64,000 nucleotides of DNA. It comes from Himantopus leucocephalus. Its lineage: Eukaryota > Chordata > Aves > Charadriiformes > Recurvirostridae. The stretch covers positions 54,246,053 through 54,310,052 of the forward strand of contig RSEF01000031.1 in assembly GCA_003993805.1 (NCBI GenBank). Direction: 5' to 3'. Position 1 is the first letter of the stretch, and every line of letters begins with the position of its first letter. Both the position numbers and the translations under genes were made by a program. A model generated the notes under the pieces. The model had not been told where the DNA came from and did no database searches. It was given only the letters and a program-made list of their open reading frames with translations. Shown here in pieces: positions 36,551 to 49,800 of this stretch.

Positions 36551-37639
36551 GTAAAGACTGAAATACAATGTCCTTTTCTTAAAAGTTATGTCTGGCCATA
36601 TAACTCATTAATAACTGAAAAAACATTCGGTTATACTGGATTTATATCCTACAATAGTAGAATATTTTATTTTTTTGACGGGAGGGTGTAATTTTCAAGA
36701 AGTTACCTAGTGTCAGTGTGACAAAATAAAACTTACGGGCCCCAGCTGTATATTTGAACTGTCAGGCACGGTCTTATGATAAAGAAGCAGCCAAGGCTGA
36801 GTGCACTTTTGCACATTTTAATGTCATACAGTTTTATGTAAAGTATTGAGATCAATTTAATGATGACATCGGAAATATAGCCTGTAATTTTAAGACTTTC
36901 AAGAAAAGCAGTGGAATTCCTAGATACTTGCTCTACTAAGGAAGTTTTAAAGAGAAATGAAATTATTTTGCTATTAAAACATCGTAAGTTTACCAGTTAA
37001 TAATAAAAATTTGTGACTTCTTCTCAAGGCACATAAGGTAAATTTAGGTGCTTGCTTACAGATAAAGTAATTGTTTCCCACTGAATCCAGAGAGTTAAAT
37101 CTAGATATGCAGATCTCAGTCATGGGATTTAGTGTTTGGTTTTGGTATATGTAAAAAAATGCAGGTTTTAGGATTGTGTTCTGCCATCAACCCTGTTAGT
37201 ATCACATTTTTCTCCTGTAAGTTTTAAACTGCGAAGAGACCTTTCCGAGATCTGCCATTTATTTAAGCCACTAAACATCGGATAGTATTATAGCCTTTAA
37301 ACTTCCTTGCATCTTGAAAGTATTTCAAAGTATGCAAATGGCGCCCGTTATTCAGCCAGGAAAGCTAACATGCAAAAGTGATATAGTTACATTGCTTCTT
37401 CCCTCGCGAAGAGAAAGTAAATTTGGAAGAGAAATAGAGGAAAGCATAGAGAAAAAGAATCTTTAAGGCAGTTCAAGCGTAGGACTATTACTCTGAAACG
37501 CTGCTGAACAGAACTACACTGAGCATTCCCCCCCCCCCCCTTATTTTTAACAACTAAATACATTTGGATTGCAGAAATATGTCCTAGGAAATTCTAGAAT
37601 AACATTATCTGACTTGTTTAGAAATAAGTCTGGATAAAT
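36551..37639 (+). other. Intron-like sequence
   Basis: No gene is seen. A run of 13 C lies at 37,528-37,540. The stretch 37,210-37,400 is less AT-rich and includes an octamer-like ATGCAAAT, compatible with a regulatory element. Confidence 0.45.
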
Positions 37640-38130
37640 TATCTGATAATTGTTTATTTTAATATTGTATGGAATACACTCTCGTGCAAGGTGGATTCAG
37701 TATTCACACCAGTGAGGTCTGTAGCCTGGGCCCCTTTTGTAATTCCCTGAACAGGTGACTTAGCAGTCACCTGCTTCAGCAGGGTAGATGTACTTATCTC
37801 TGCCTTCTGCCACCTTCTCTGACATTGCAGGGCTGCAAGAGTTTGAGCGGAGAGGGCTTCAGAGAGCCTGGCCAATACAGCAGGTCCTGGAAAGTCAGTG
37901 TCTGCTGCCTTCATTTAAGTTCACCATAAGGCAGTCCACAGATTAGGGACGGAATGGAACAGATGGTATAAAGCTCCTCTGCCTCCATTTCCCAGGTTAT
38001 AAAGCACTACTGATATGAAACTTAGAATCCAACCTAACAGGTCTTCTCTGTCTCTTATTTCTTCAACTGTATAATTCATTAAGTGAAGTTTATAATGAAA
38101 ATTATTATTAAGCAAATGCCAGTGCCGGAA
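37640..38130 (-). other. Complex block with two minus-strand open frames
   Basis: This roughly 490-bp block has higher G+C than its flanks. Minus-strand ATG frames cover 37,654-37,914 (86 codons, starting MKAADTDFPGPAVL) and 37,921-38,115 (64 codons). The first has a protein-like residue mix with no repeats. There is no recognised domain and no splice pair that I trust. An old interspersed repeat, an intronic antisense transcript or chance are all possible. Confidence 0.25.
37752..37773. promoter_or_regulatory. Perfect palindrome with two CAGGTG/CACCTG E-boxes
   Basis: CAGGTGACT, spacer TAGC, then AGTCACCTG, its exact reverse complement. Paired CAGGTG/CACCTG boxes are the known bipartite target type of ZEB1/ZEB2 repressors and are also bound by SNAI and bHLH factors. 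Use as a site is inferred from sequence only. Confidence 0.5.
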
Positions 38131-41100
38131 TCCACCTTAGACATTACTACCTTTTATCTCTCATCCTGTAATCACAAGATGTACAGTTAAGTGAACGGAA
38201 TTAAAAATAACATTATTTCTGTTTGCTTTTATAGATACAGGACGCATGGGACGCAAGCCATTTGTGGAACCCATGCTAAGTTAAATTTCACTATTTACTT
38301 TCAAGAGTCAATCAATAGCCGTTAGCAAAGTATGTACAAAGGACAAGGAGGGAGAATTGTGAAATTGTTTATAAAACACATCTGCAAAAGTAAACATAAT
38401 GCAGAACATTGTCCACGTGAAACATTACTTTTGGTAATATAAATAACAAGTAACATAGTAGCATGTGCTATTTATTTAATTTCTAATAAATTCTTCCTCC
38501 TACTGACAAATATATTACAATATGACATTATATTTGAAATAAGGATACATTATTTTAATCCCAATAATTTAGTTAGTGTCGGATCATTACAGAAATTAAA
38601 ACATTCCAGAACGTATCCACCAACCTAAGAAGCTAGACTGTGGCACTTTTAATTTAAAAATTCCATATGGTCTTCTCAGTGGAGATTGTTTTAAATAATT
38701 TCAGTGGAGTTGGGTGGAAAAGCTGTCCGTAAAGATGGGGGAGTCTTGTAGAGAAACAGCAGGACACTGAGGTTCTGTGACCATCCTGTAGTGCTGGCCC
38801 ATGTGTCCCCTTCAGCCTGGCATTTTAGCTTCAGACTTGCGCCGCCAGGAATTCCCGTCTGGTTGCCGTAACCCTTGGGAATGCCTGGGCATTTTGTAGA
38901 GAAAGTTTGAGGATATTCTGTGAAACCAGCAGGAGACAGTATGTCCTCTACACTTATCCTCAGGCCTGTTTTATCTCTGTCCGTCGGTGTCCTGGATGTC
39001 GCTTCTGCCTATACTAAATATGAGAAGTGGGAGAAACAGCAAAAAAGGAGGAAGGCTTTTAGGAAAGTTAGGAGGAACGTGGCTACGGACTATTTGATAA
39101 GATGGTATGCAGATGGAGGACAGTGGACAATACATGGTAGTCGAACATAAAACCTTAATCTTGCAGAGGTTTTTCAAACAAATTTACTACTGAAGTGTGT
39201 AGAATTTGCGTTGCTGTGAATAATTCTTAATTCTTGCAGACATAGGGCAACGGTCTTAACAAAAGAATAACGATTGTTTAAATGTGTTCTATACCCATAA
39301 GGAATTGATCTTAGAAGCAGTATTTGATGAGAACCTGTTTTCCCCTCAGAATTCTGGACAAGTGGTCAGCTTTTCCTTTATCTTGGTTATGTGTATAACA
39401 TGCAGACAAGGAATTGATATAGCAGCAGAATGAGGAAAAAACCAGCTTATTACCCCACTGCAATATATGAAATAAGTGTGAAACTGCACACTTAACCAAA
39501 CTTCTACATGGCACATTTTTTATGTCAGAATACTGAGCCAGGGAATGCATCCTTGCAGTGGCATACAAAATGTACGACCTCATCCAAAACACACATACCT
39601 AAATTTTAGAGATCAGAAATATGACCATAAATGTTAGTAAGAGCCTATGGACTGGTAGGCTCATTTAAAAATAAGTAGGATGAAGCAGAATGTCATTAAT
39701 GTTCTTAGGAGCGCACATTGAAAAAAATATGACCCAGGCTTCTTGGATTACTAGTACTCTTTTTTATGTGACATGTTGTTAGCAATTGGAAATAATTTAA
39801 AATTACATTTTAAAATGTGTATTAATTGGAAAATAATATTCCAGGTTTTTCTTAAAAAGAAACATGATGGAATGATTGGCAAGCTACCTAATTAAAGCAG
39901 AACTGCCCGTAATTGCTTGTACAGAAATGAAGAATGCCTGCCTATATCCTTGGTAGGTAGAAATCTGCATATCTTCACTGGGATAACAATAGGATCTGGT
40001 GTTTCTGTTTTATTGTTGATGGTGTGATAAAAAAGATTATGCATAGGACAGAAACAGAACAATATTCTTCTACATTTCCTATAATATTCTTGTCATACAA
40101 GTGGAAAATTGGACTAATACTTCTGTGTTTTTTCCAAAACTTTATATTGACAAAAGCAAAATGAGACTCTCTCTTCAGTACAAGTTCCAGTACTTAAATC
40201 CCCATGCAGAACATTACATTTACTTTAGTTACGTTTCCAGTAGCTATTGTCACAAGCTCAGTATTACATTATGTGGTGATCAGTAGAACAGTCATCTTGA
40301 AGGCATCCTTACTGAATGCTAGCTTTCCCGGAATTTCATGTTTTTAAAAAAATGTATCAGGTATAAGATACGATGGTGATAGGCATAATGCAAATCTTTA
40401 CAACAGATACAAAGAAAGCAATAGAAGTGGTATTTTTGCTTGGTGTTTTAATGCCATTAGGAGTGCTTTTTTTCCCTGCTTCTAATCCTGTAGAAAAATA
40501 CTTAATTGAGAGCACCAGGATTTATCAATGGAGGCAGAGTGTGTTTTTTATTGAACTTATTTTTTTCTTTTTTTTTTGGTCACTTAATAGCAATATGAAA
40601 CAATATCTGATGCAGCAAAGAGGCATGACATGAAAGTAAGATATTCTGGTCTGTTTTGAAGAGCAGTACTTGTCATGTATCTGGACAAGTGGTGATTTTC
40701 TGGTGCTGCCTTCTGTTACAAGTCGCTAAATGTCGTCTGTAAAGCAGTAGCACTATGTTCTACCACATTTTTCTGTATAAGATTAAAGGCAAACCTGTTG
40801 TGAGACCATCACTACTTTGACTACCCCAAACAGGACATGGAATAGCACTTCTACAGATTTCTGATAAAAAGTAATTTTGAGGATGGTCAGGAAGAAAGTA
40901 TTTGTTCTCTCCTTTTGCTCTACTGTTTTCCAGATGTGATCGGAAAGAGGAAGCTGTTCCACTAATGGATCAGAAGATTGCTCTGTGATTTAAACATCAT
41001 CCTAAAAATGCAGCTTCCATGTTCGATAGATGTGAATTCAAAGTACAATGTAGATATATCAAAAAGGCCTCTTTAAAATCACAAGGAAACTAGACATAGA

Positions 41101-43630
41101 GTTTAGTGAAATTCCCCTGCTGAAACTTGCGAAAAAAAGAATCATCAGTGTTCTATTTTCATATGTTGGTCTAAATGCTAATCTTAAATTCAGAGAAGTT
41201 AAATAACACTATCATATCTGTTCACAGAGCATGTTTGGTGATCTAAACTAGATATCTAAGATTAAAATACAGGTTTTCTATTGAAGAAGTGAACATACAA
41301 CACATTCAGTTCCAAAGTGTGCTCCAAATTTTTAAAAAGTTTCTTGAATATAATAATCTCCAGCACCGCATGCAACCCATCGGTGACGATTTCCAAGACC
41401 AGAGAGCGGAATCCTTCAATATGAATTCCAAAACTTGAAAATAATGGGGGAATTTTAAAAATATATTGTAAATCTTTAACACACAATTCACTAATGACAA
41501 TCCCTAAAAAGACAGATGTACTTTATTTGAGGCAACAGATGCCCAGTAAAAAAGTCTTCAAATAAAGTGCAGAAGCTATACAACAGTCCAAGGCATACAA
41601 TATAAGAAAAGGACTCAGAACCCCTAAATGTAATTTTAAATGTAGCTGCAAACTTTCTGTGTGCAAGTCTGTTATGCAATGTCTGAGTTTTCCAAGGGCA
41701 AAACGTGGATGAAAACTGGCAACTTTACTGAGATGCTGTAAAAGCTAAAATCTATTCAGCATGCCAGGACGTATCCACATAATTAGAAAGGACTTAGGGC
41801 AACACAAAAAAGGGGAATTTAGGTTTTGCATTGCTGTGTCCTGTTGTCTACTGGAATCCACATCCCCAGATTTAGTCTATAAATTCTTTATAAGCACTGG
41901 TTTTACTTTTATAGCAGAAATTCAGGATTTGAGAAAGCTGATTTGAAATACTTCCTACCCTTAATTTAGAGCAGTTCACAGAAAAGACAATTCTGTCTTT
42001 CTGGAAAGGTCCTTAATCAGTTGGCTATAGAATATTCTGGGAGAAAGCTACTCTTCGTTTCCAAATGTGAGGCCATCCCATTTTTGTATAGATAATTAAA
42101 TATTCATCAAATGAAGGGCTGTAATTGAGTCATGTTTCACTGGAATGCCATAGTTCTTTAGCTATTGACTTGGTTTCTTGTGCTCTTTTATCTCTCTTCC
42201 TTAAAAAATACAAGCCTTTCTGTGTTTCTAGTCTGTAGTATAGCTTAAAACTAGTTTAAACAGCCAGTTCCATGCCGTCTTTCCTATTGCATTGTCTGAA
42301 AAGTTTGCTTTTACTTTCTAAAATACACTGTATAAGAAGAAAGTGCCTTCTGTTTAATCTTTACATTTACAAGTACATTCATCTAAATATGTGAGACTAG
42401 ATCTTTTATAAATACCTCTGTGTCAGTCTCTCATAATTTTTAGTGGCCTCATTCTTTCATTTGAGTTTGTTTCTTGAACTGAGACACACCATGCCTAGCA
42501 AAGCTCTGAAATCTAGGGTAGGAGTTCGAAACATGAAGAGGTGTTTGAATACGAGGACAATGAACATGCTGTAAATGAGCAACGGATTGATTATAGGTTG
42601 GTTGAGACAGGAAGTACAGCTTCAGGGTGCGATAAATTGCTCAGGCTACCTAAAAGTGTTTAATAAACCTTTATGAGAACAAATAGTTCAAAAATAGCCA
42701 TTATGTGCATGTTCTCAGTCGTCTTCAGCAGAGCTTGGGTGGTCCTTTAGGAAAGACCTTGTGGCCTAGCACGCATGCCTCTTCAGCCAGTTTCTTGTAC
42801 AGTTAATGTGCCTGTTGAATATGTGGGTGTGAATCCAAACCTGACTTCCTGACCACATTATTATGCTTGAATTAATGAAGAAGAATAACAACTCTGGTTA
42901 AAAAGTTGTGCCGATATTCAGTCTTGACCAGTATTTATCCAAGAGCTTGAAGCAGCTTTTCTTTCGACTATAATTGGGAAATTCCAATTTCACAAATACA
43001 AAGAGAACTTAGATCCACAGATATTAATATGTTTACTTAGCAGTATTTCAGATGTAACTGAATATACGAAACTATGTCCTTTGCTCATGTATTCCAGCAT
43101 AACTCCACTGACTTGATGACCTACTAAAAACTGCTTTATATACAGAATTATCATTCATGCTGTTAATTAACATCCACCTCTTTTTCTCAGTTCCACTCTG
43201 ACTCTTTTTCCAGACTCGTTAGAAACAAAGGTACCATTTGAATAGAACATTTCAAAAGAAGATCCCCTTATCTTCTCTTCTGGATCACAATGGGAAGAAT
43301 ATGTAGAGATCTACCACTTCTTTGATCAAGAATATTATAAGCAGACTTAAGCAGTTTTCAAAGTCTCTCTTGGGGTTTAAAATCTATATGTGTGGCTGCC
43401 ATTCACACGTCCTGAAATGAAATGGAATATGAAGGTGCATTATACACTGTTCCAGAGCTTTCTCAGACTAGGCGAGTATATGTCATCTTCTGTCTGCTGG
43501 ACGTTAATTGTACTATGTAATGATATATATGAGTTTTATAAATACCAAATCATTCCATTTTACTAATGTGATTCTGAGGTACCATCAGAATATTAGATAG
43601 TCACTGCATATGGAACACATAACAGGCTGA
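38131..43630 (+). other. AT-rich intron-like sequence
   Basis: No supported exon or repeat family. A GC-richer patch at about 38,780-39,120 gives a plus frame (38,920-39,150) with a basic stretch but no known motif. The frame at 40,373-40,633 is hydrophobic and low in information. Confidence 0.45.
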
Positions 43631-43656
43631 GACGGCTGGCCTCGACGGCTGGCCTC
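43631..43656. repeat. Exact 13-bp tandem duplication
   Basis: GACGGCTGGCCTC occurs twice without a gap (43,631-43,643 and 43,644-43,656). It is GC-rich, with two CpGs in CpG-poor DNA. Confidence 0.85.
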
Positions 43657-43841
43657 ATGAGGCTTCCAGATGCTCTAAATAGATGACTTGAGCTACTCAG
43701 ACCATTAGGTGCTATACTAATCTTTACTCAGCTGGCAGTCACATCTTATTCCTGAGATGTAAAGCGAAACAGTATGTAAAACATCAGTGCAAAATTCAGC
43801 AGAGTTTTTATGTCCTTGTAATGAGAATACTGTTTTGTTTG

Positions 43842-43865
43842 TTTTTTTTTTTTTAAAAAAAAAAA
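43842..43865. repeat. T13-A11 homopolymer junction
   Basis: A run of T is followed at once by a run of A. It can fold back on itself and is prone to length errors. Confidence 0.85.
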
Positions 43866-46800
43866 GGAAACAATGTAAGTTACTTTTCACCTGAAATAAG
43901 ATTTCTTTTAGAGCAGCAGAATTCCTGAGCTCATTCCTGAGCATAAGCATGCAGTTCTGCTGCCATGATGAGTCAATAGCTGGGAGTGCTTTTTAACTAT
44001 TAGTGAAGATCAGGTTCTGCTTTTATATGAGAATACACAGCTACCATTTGTGGTAGCAGTTCCGTACTGAAGACTGTAACTCATTGATCCTTTTTAGAGC
44101 CATCTTAGGCTCTCAATCCATATATTCAACAGTAAAACGAGAGGATATAAGCAGCAACAGCAAAGCTGACACAGTCACCATTTGTGCTAATTTAACTTGT
44201 CAGGCTCACTACTCCTGTAATGCTGGAGTACTAGCAGATTATTTGTTTAATGTCAGTTTTAGGTATAACAGTATTTTTGTCTGAAGGCAGAGCTGAGCAC
44301 AGGAAGGATATTCTGGATTTGGACAGTGTGGATTTAACTCTTTCTTGCAGAACCTATTTTAGATCACTGTGAGGATTTCGCTTTGTTGGAGCATCAATTC
44401 CCTATCTGTAGAATGAGGATGGTATTTCCCTGAGGCAAATTCTGTGGAACCCAGACACTGTGGGAATGGTGGCCATATGAGTACCATAGGGAGTAAACAG
44501 GACAATGAGAGTATAAATATGTAGTTGCTTTTGGAAAGTTACAGCCTAAAGCAAAGCGTACAGTCTGCAACAGACTCTTAGATAACTTCACTTTTGTTAG
44601 AGAGCCATTTTAATTAAAGTTTAGAACTTTCTGCTTCTTTCTGTCCATTTTTCTTCTACTTCTTTAGTTGTTGTGCCAAGGTATCCATGTGTGTTTCTTC
44701 CACTGTCATCTGGCTCATTCCCAGCAGATGCACACAATCTGTTTTGCTGTCACTGACAGGGCTCAGTTTATGGAAAGAATGTGACAGAACATGCTGCTGT
44801 AGTCACTTATACAGGATTCTCTTTTCTAAAAAGTAACTGAGAATAAATTAGTTATTTTTTTTATATATATATTGTTCAGTCGTAGGGTTTTGTCCAGGCT
44901 ACTCTGCACCAGGTTAAACGGTATTTGTTTAACATCTTAGCTTTCTTTTTAATTCCTAGTTTGTAAAATATAGATTTACCAATAGTATATATAGGAAATT
45001 ATCACAACACATTGACAGACCTCAGTTTCAAGTGATGTCCATTATCCTGGCATTCTGGAATAAATTCCAGAATAAATTCCAACTCTTATTTAGAAAATAT
45101 TATGGTATTTTTTTTAAATTTTATATTTCAATTTATAAATATTGCTGAGCATCGAAAAATGTGGAGTCTTAACCATCGTGCACGCATATGAAGCATACCA
45201 AAGGATTTGTATAAGGGAGTATGTGTTCCTTCTAGTGCAAAGTACTTGTCCAGTAAGAGGCTGAGTAGATACAAATAGCAAAATGAAATTTGGCTATTTT
45301 GGACTTTGTTGTCTACAGAAAGAAACCTTTAAACACAACTAACATTACCACTTTTTGTGTTGTGGTGACAGCTACAGGTCCTAACAGGGCCTACAGTGCA
45401 TGATGCTGTGCAAATACACATTAATGGACAGCCTCCGCCTCAAGGCAGTAACGGTATGAACAAACAGGGTAAACAAAGAAGGTAGAAGGAAAGAAAATGT
45501 GGATAGTTTTACTATTGAGATATCTTGCAGTTCTCCTCAAGGTTCAGTAGGAAGAGTTGGTGTGCTAATTAAACTTTATGGAGGTGCCTAACCAGCATAA
45601 TACAGTTTATGAGGTGATGGGTTGTTCCCATTTTGTGTTTGCCAGAGGAAAATTAATGAACAGCTCAAATTTGCTAAATACATTTTGGGTTACCACTTTG
45701 CTGCTTTCTACCTCTCTCCCGATGAGGGTAGGGATGAGAATAGCAAATTCCACACTGGGCTGCTAAGGTTACAGCCTGAGCTGTTAAAAAACTGTTAACA
45801 TTAAATATGTATGGGCACACAAGATGTTTATTAAAGAATAGAATTTGTTTTACAAGCTGATGTTGCCTGTAATCCTATTATTTTCATCCTTAATGATCTA
45901 ACATCTATCTTTGAATTATACTTTGTTCAGAGGGGTTGATGTCTCTGGGTGGTTTTTTATCTATAGCTAAAAAAAAATTCTTCAACAGTGGCAATCTCCA
46001 TTAATTCCCAAAATCAAAAACTAATCTAATGAGCTTAGTGGCTTGGCTGCATTTGAAATAGCTGCATATATACATTAACATAAATTAAATATATCTACAG
46101 ACATTTGATTAGTATTTTTAGGACATGTTTTTAAACACTATTTCATTTTGGGGAGTGCCTTTATATACTTAAAACTCTGAATTCATATTTTTGCACCTCA
46201 CATAATTGCAGAGTTTATGTTGTTGATAGGATATATATGTTAAAAAGGCGATCTAGAAATACGCTACAGTGGTAGACTCTCATGTTAGCTAGGCTTGTGG
46301 TTTTTCTGTAAAATCATTTCCTATGATCGTGTACATATATCTATACATATGTACATGTATCTATATATCTGTGTGCTTTATATACAAATATATATGGTTT
46401 TCAAACTATGCTTGTATGCCTCTGGGTATGCCTTACACTGTAAATAAAACTGTCAAAATGTCTCTTCACAGTTAGACCTCATAAAAATAATCAGTCCATA
46501 AACACGTGGTGCTCTGTATTCACATATATACAGTTACTATATAAAATGAAAGTCTTTCTCCTGTTGTTCTAGGCTTACAGTCCCTCTATATTATGAGTTA
46601 GAAATACAGTATTTTTTAGTGGTTTTTTGTATGTACTTTTATATTTGTTTGTGTATGCGGGTATGGGAGTGATATATATATAAGCATCCCAAACATAACT
46701 TTTTCTTGGTTTTATAGACAGATTGGATTAGAAGATGACTGTAACCCCTAGTTTCCGTTACTATATTTTTAATATTATTTTTGTTACAAGCTAGGTCTTT

Positions 46801-49800
46801 CTAGGGTTTCTGCAAATAAAATTGACTTTTTTAATTAGTCCTAAAATTATTTTTGATGGGAATCATTAATATGTGTATCTCTAAGAGACAAATGTTTTTG
46901 ATGTATCAGTGATCACACATAATGTAAAAAGAAGGCTAAGAGGAAATAGGGTCTTCAAATTACTTCTTTTGCTACTTCTCTGCCTTGATTGCTGGGCTCA
47001 GTTCAACTCCAGAAATATTGTTATGACTTAGCTATTACACTTTTAAGACCAAGATTACAACAGGACCAGCACACCTCTTAGTAAGTAAGGCAGCGACAAG
47101 TGAATCGGATAATTTAATACATTTATAAAAGAGGAGATTTTATATCTTGATATATGTCATGAGAACTGATACTTCTACAAACTGGCAGGAAAGAGGGCAA
47201 AGACCAAGCAAAAGACTATGGAATGTAACACCCTCTCATTATGTCAACCTGTATTTATCTTGATTTTTTTCCCTGCACTTTGTTTTAAACTTAGGCTGTA
47301 AACTGAAGTGCAGTTCAGCATAGCAATATATTCCTTTTAGATCCAAATGCTAAGCACAAGAATCTCAAATCTGTTTGCCTCATACTTCACGATCCTACTT
47401 GGAACCTGATATGGTAAAAACATGAAATTTATACACATCCAGATTGGACAAATCAGATGATAAATTCCAAAGCTGAAGACATTCTGTAGGACTCTGTTCC
47501 GTAAGTTTACCGGTTTCAGGGTCTGTTTCAGACATCAGCGCTGATCTTAGCTGTAGATGTATCACAGGTGAGAAGATGAGGGGTTTTTTCTCATTTTGTA
47601 TATAGCTGATAATTTCCATCTAAAAAAAATCTATAAGGAAAGCTGATCAAGCAATTAGCAGAAAAACAATAGGTTGGGAGCTGCTTTTCCATAGATGCTG
47701 CTGGTTTTAGTTTACATAGAGTAGAGCACTTAGCTTTGTATTCCACTTACTTTCATCTCTATTGGATCAGGATGAGTATTTCCAGTCTCCCAGTAATGTT
47801 TCAGGAATAAATATTGATAGTATGAAAATATATAAATAGGTCAGCAAGTCCTGTGTATGTTTGCATTTTATGCTTTGGAGCACTGTTAACAGTAACTTAC
47901 AGAACTGGAAAACATCATGAAAGGGATTAGTTTGATTGCATTTTCTTGCTGTTCACATGGTGAAACAGTATGGGCTTTTTCACTTGAAAATACTTTCCAG
48001 TGCCTTGCCAGTAGCCCGTTTCCGATGGGGTAACCACCCTCTGTAGTGGTATGAAGCAGATTTTTTCCCTGTATCGGCCTAGATGTGGACCTTTCATGAG
48101 CAGAGACAACCTGTATTTGTGATGTGAGCTGGCCCCAGAAATGTATTATTCATGGAGCAGGGCTCTTCACCAGTAATGATAGCTTGGATTTCTTGGGCTA
48201 GTACTGCCCCTAGTGAATGCACTGTTTGTTTGTGGAATTTTTTCTTTTTAAAAATACACTTATCCTTTTTTATCTGTTTGCACCAGGATGCAGGACCAAC
48301 ACATTACTCAAGAAGAAATTATACTTATCCACAATCTAAGAGAGAAGGGGACTGTCTGGTTGGAGTCAGACTTGACCACTGACTCTTAAACGGCACACTG
48401 ATTTGTCTGTGGTATGCAGTCATGGTCCACCTACATAAATCTCATAAGTAGAAGTTGCAGGTATTTATACAGTGCAGGAGATAACTTACAAATGATTCAT
48501 TTTGAATCCAATTATTATATTCAACAAACAAAAATGTCAGTAATCAGTTCTCTGGCCGATTCTATTATGGCTTTCCAGTTCTGTTACAATTTGTCCTTGG
48601 CAAAAATACAGTGCTTTAATTATGAATTTATTATTTTGAAGAAAATATTGTATTTTTGAATGTACTCTTTATAGTATTCAGAAAAATTAACCACGTTAAC
48701 TGTCTTAAGATGGCTGAGGATGAAGCAGCCCTTTGGTAGTAGCACTTTAAGTTATCTTGAAAACAGCTCAACTGACAAAGCTATCTAATACCATATTAAC
48801 ATTTTTTTTTTAAATTGGCAGTGTTATCAAGCTTTCAAATATACTATCTCAATAACTGTTCCAATTTTTTATTTCTGTTAGCTAAAAAATGTGAAAATAA
48901 GAACAGACAGATAGCTTTGTTGTTTCCAAAGTCTCATAATTCTGTTTCAGTTTGTTTGAAAACTTAACTGTTAAAATATGAAATGTAAGCAGCTGAAAAT
49001 ATAATGTGCATTATAACTCTCTGGTTGTGCAGATTCCTACTGTATAGAAAATATCTCTTTGATGGGATGAAATGAAACTTCTGTCTTCAGTATTTTGTAA
49101 TTCTTCAGTAATTCTGAATTAGCAATATCAATTGCAATCTATCATAAAAATTTTTTTTTTTTAATGTTTCTATGACAATGCATCGGTAGGAGGTAGAACT
49201 CCAATTCTGAAAAAAATTAAGTGCAAGAAAGCTCTTATTCAAATGGTCAGTTAAATAATTTGCATCCCAGTTGAAGTCATGCCTAGACCAGACCCACTGG
49301 GCAACTAAAGCACTGAAGGATCTTGCCGTTTTGTTGAACAAGAAGAGCCAGGGCGTTTCTGGAGCTGAGAAGAGAAACAGTTCATTACAAGAAGGTAAAG
49401 CAGATGTTTAAGAAACCTTTCAGCTTATCTCTTGGCAACAAGATCACTTTCAAATCTTCAATATTTGCTTAATTTTTATGGCGTATATCCATGTAGGGCA
49501 TGCAAGGCAAAGAATTTTTCTTCTCTTGTGCATAGAGCACACTTCCTATAAACAGAAGCTGGCTCATGGACAGAAAGATTATATATTTATATTTTTTAAA
49601 AAAAATGCAAAGCAGCAAGCTGATGTTTCAGTCTGTATCATCAAAAAGATTTTGTCCACTACTGCTTTCAGTCAGAAGTGCTGCACACAGTAGCTTCTCA
49701 GTAAATCAGGAAACATCTATGTGTGTAGCTATTTCAGCATTACATTAAGCTAATGTTTCCTTCCCTAAATACCACTGTTACATAATGCCACTGAAAAATC

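Noticed and set aside
42515..42535. GTTCGAA phrase resembling a tRNA B-box
   Set aside because: No A-box at the right distance and no cloverleaf pairing around it. I found no tRNA gene in the window.
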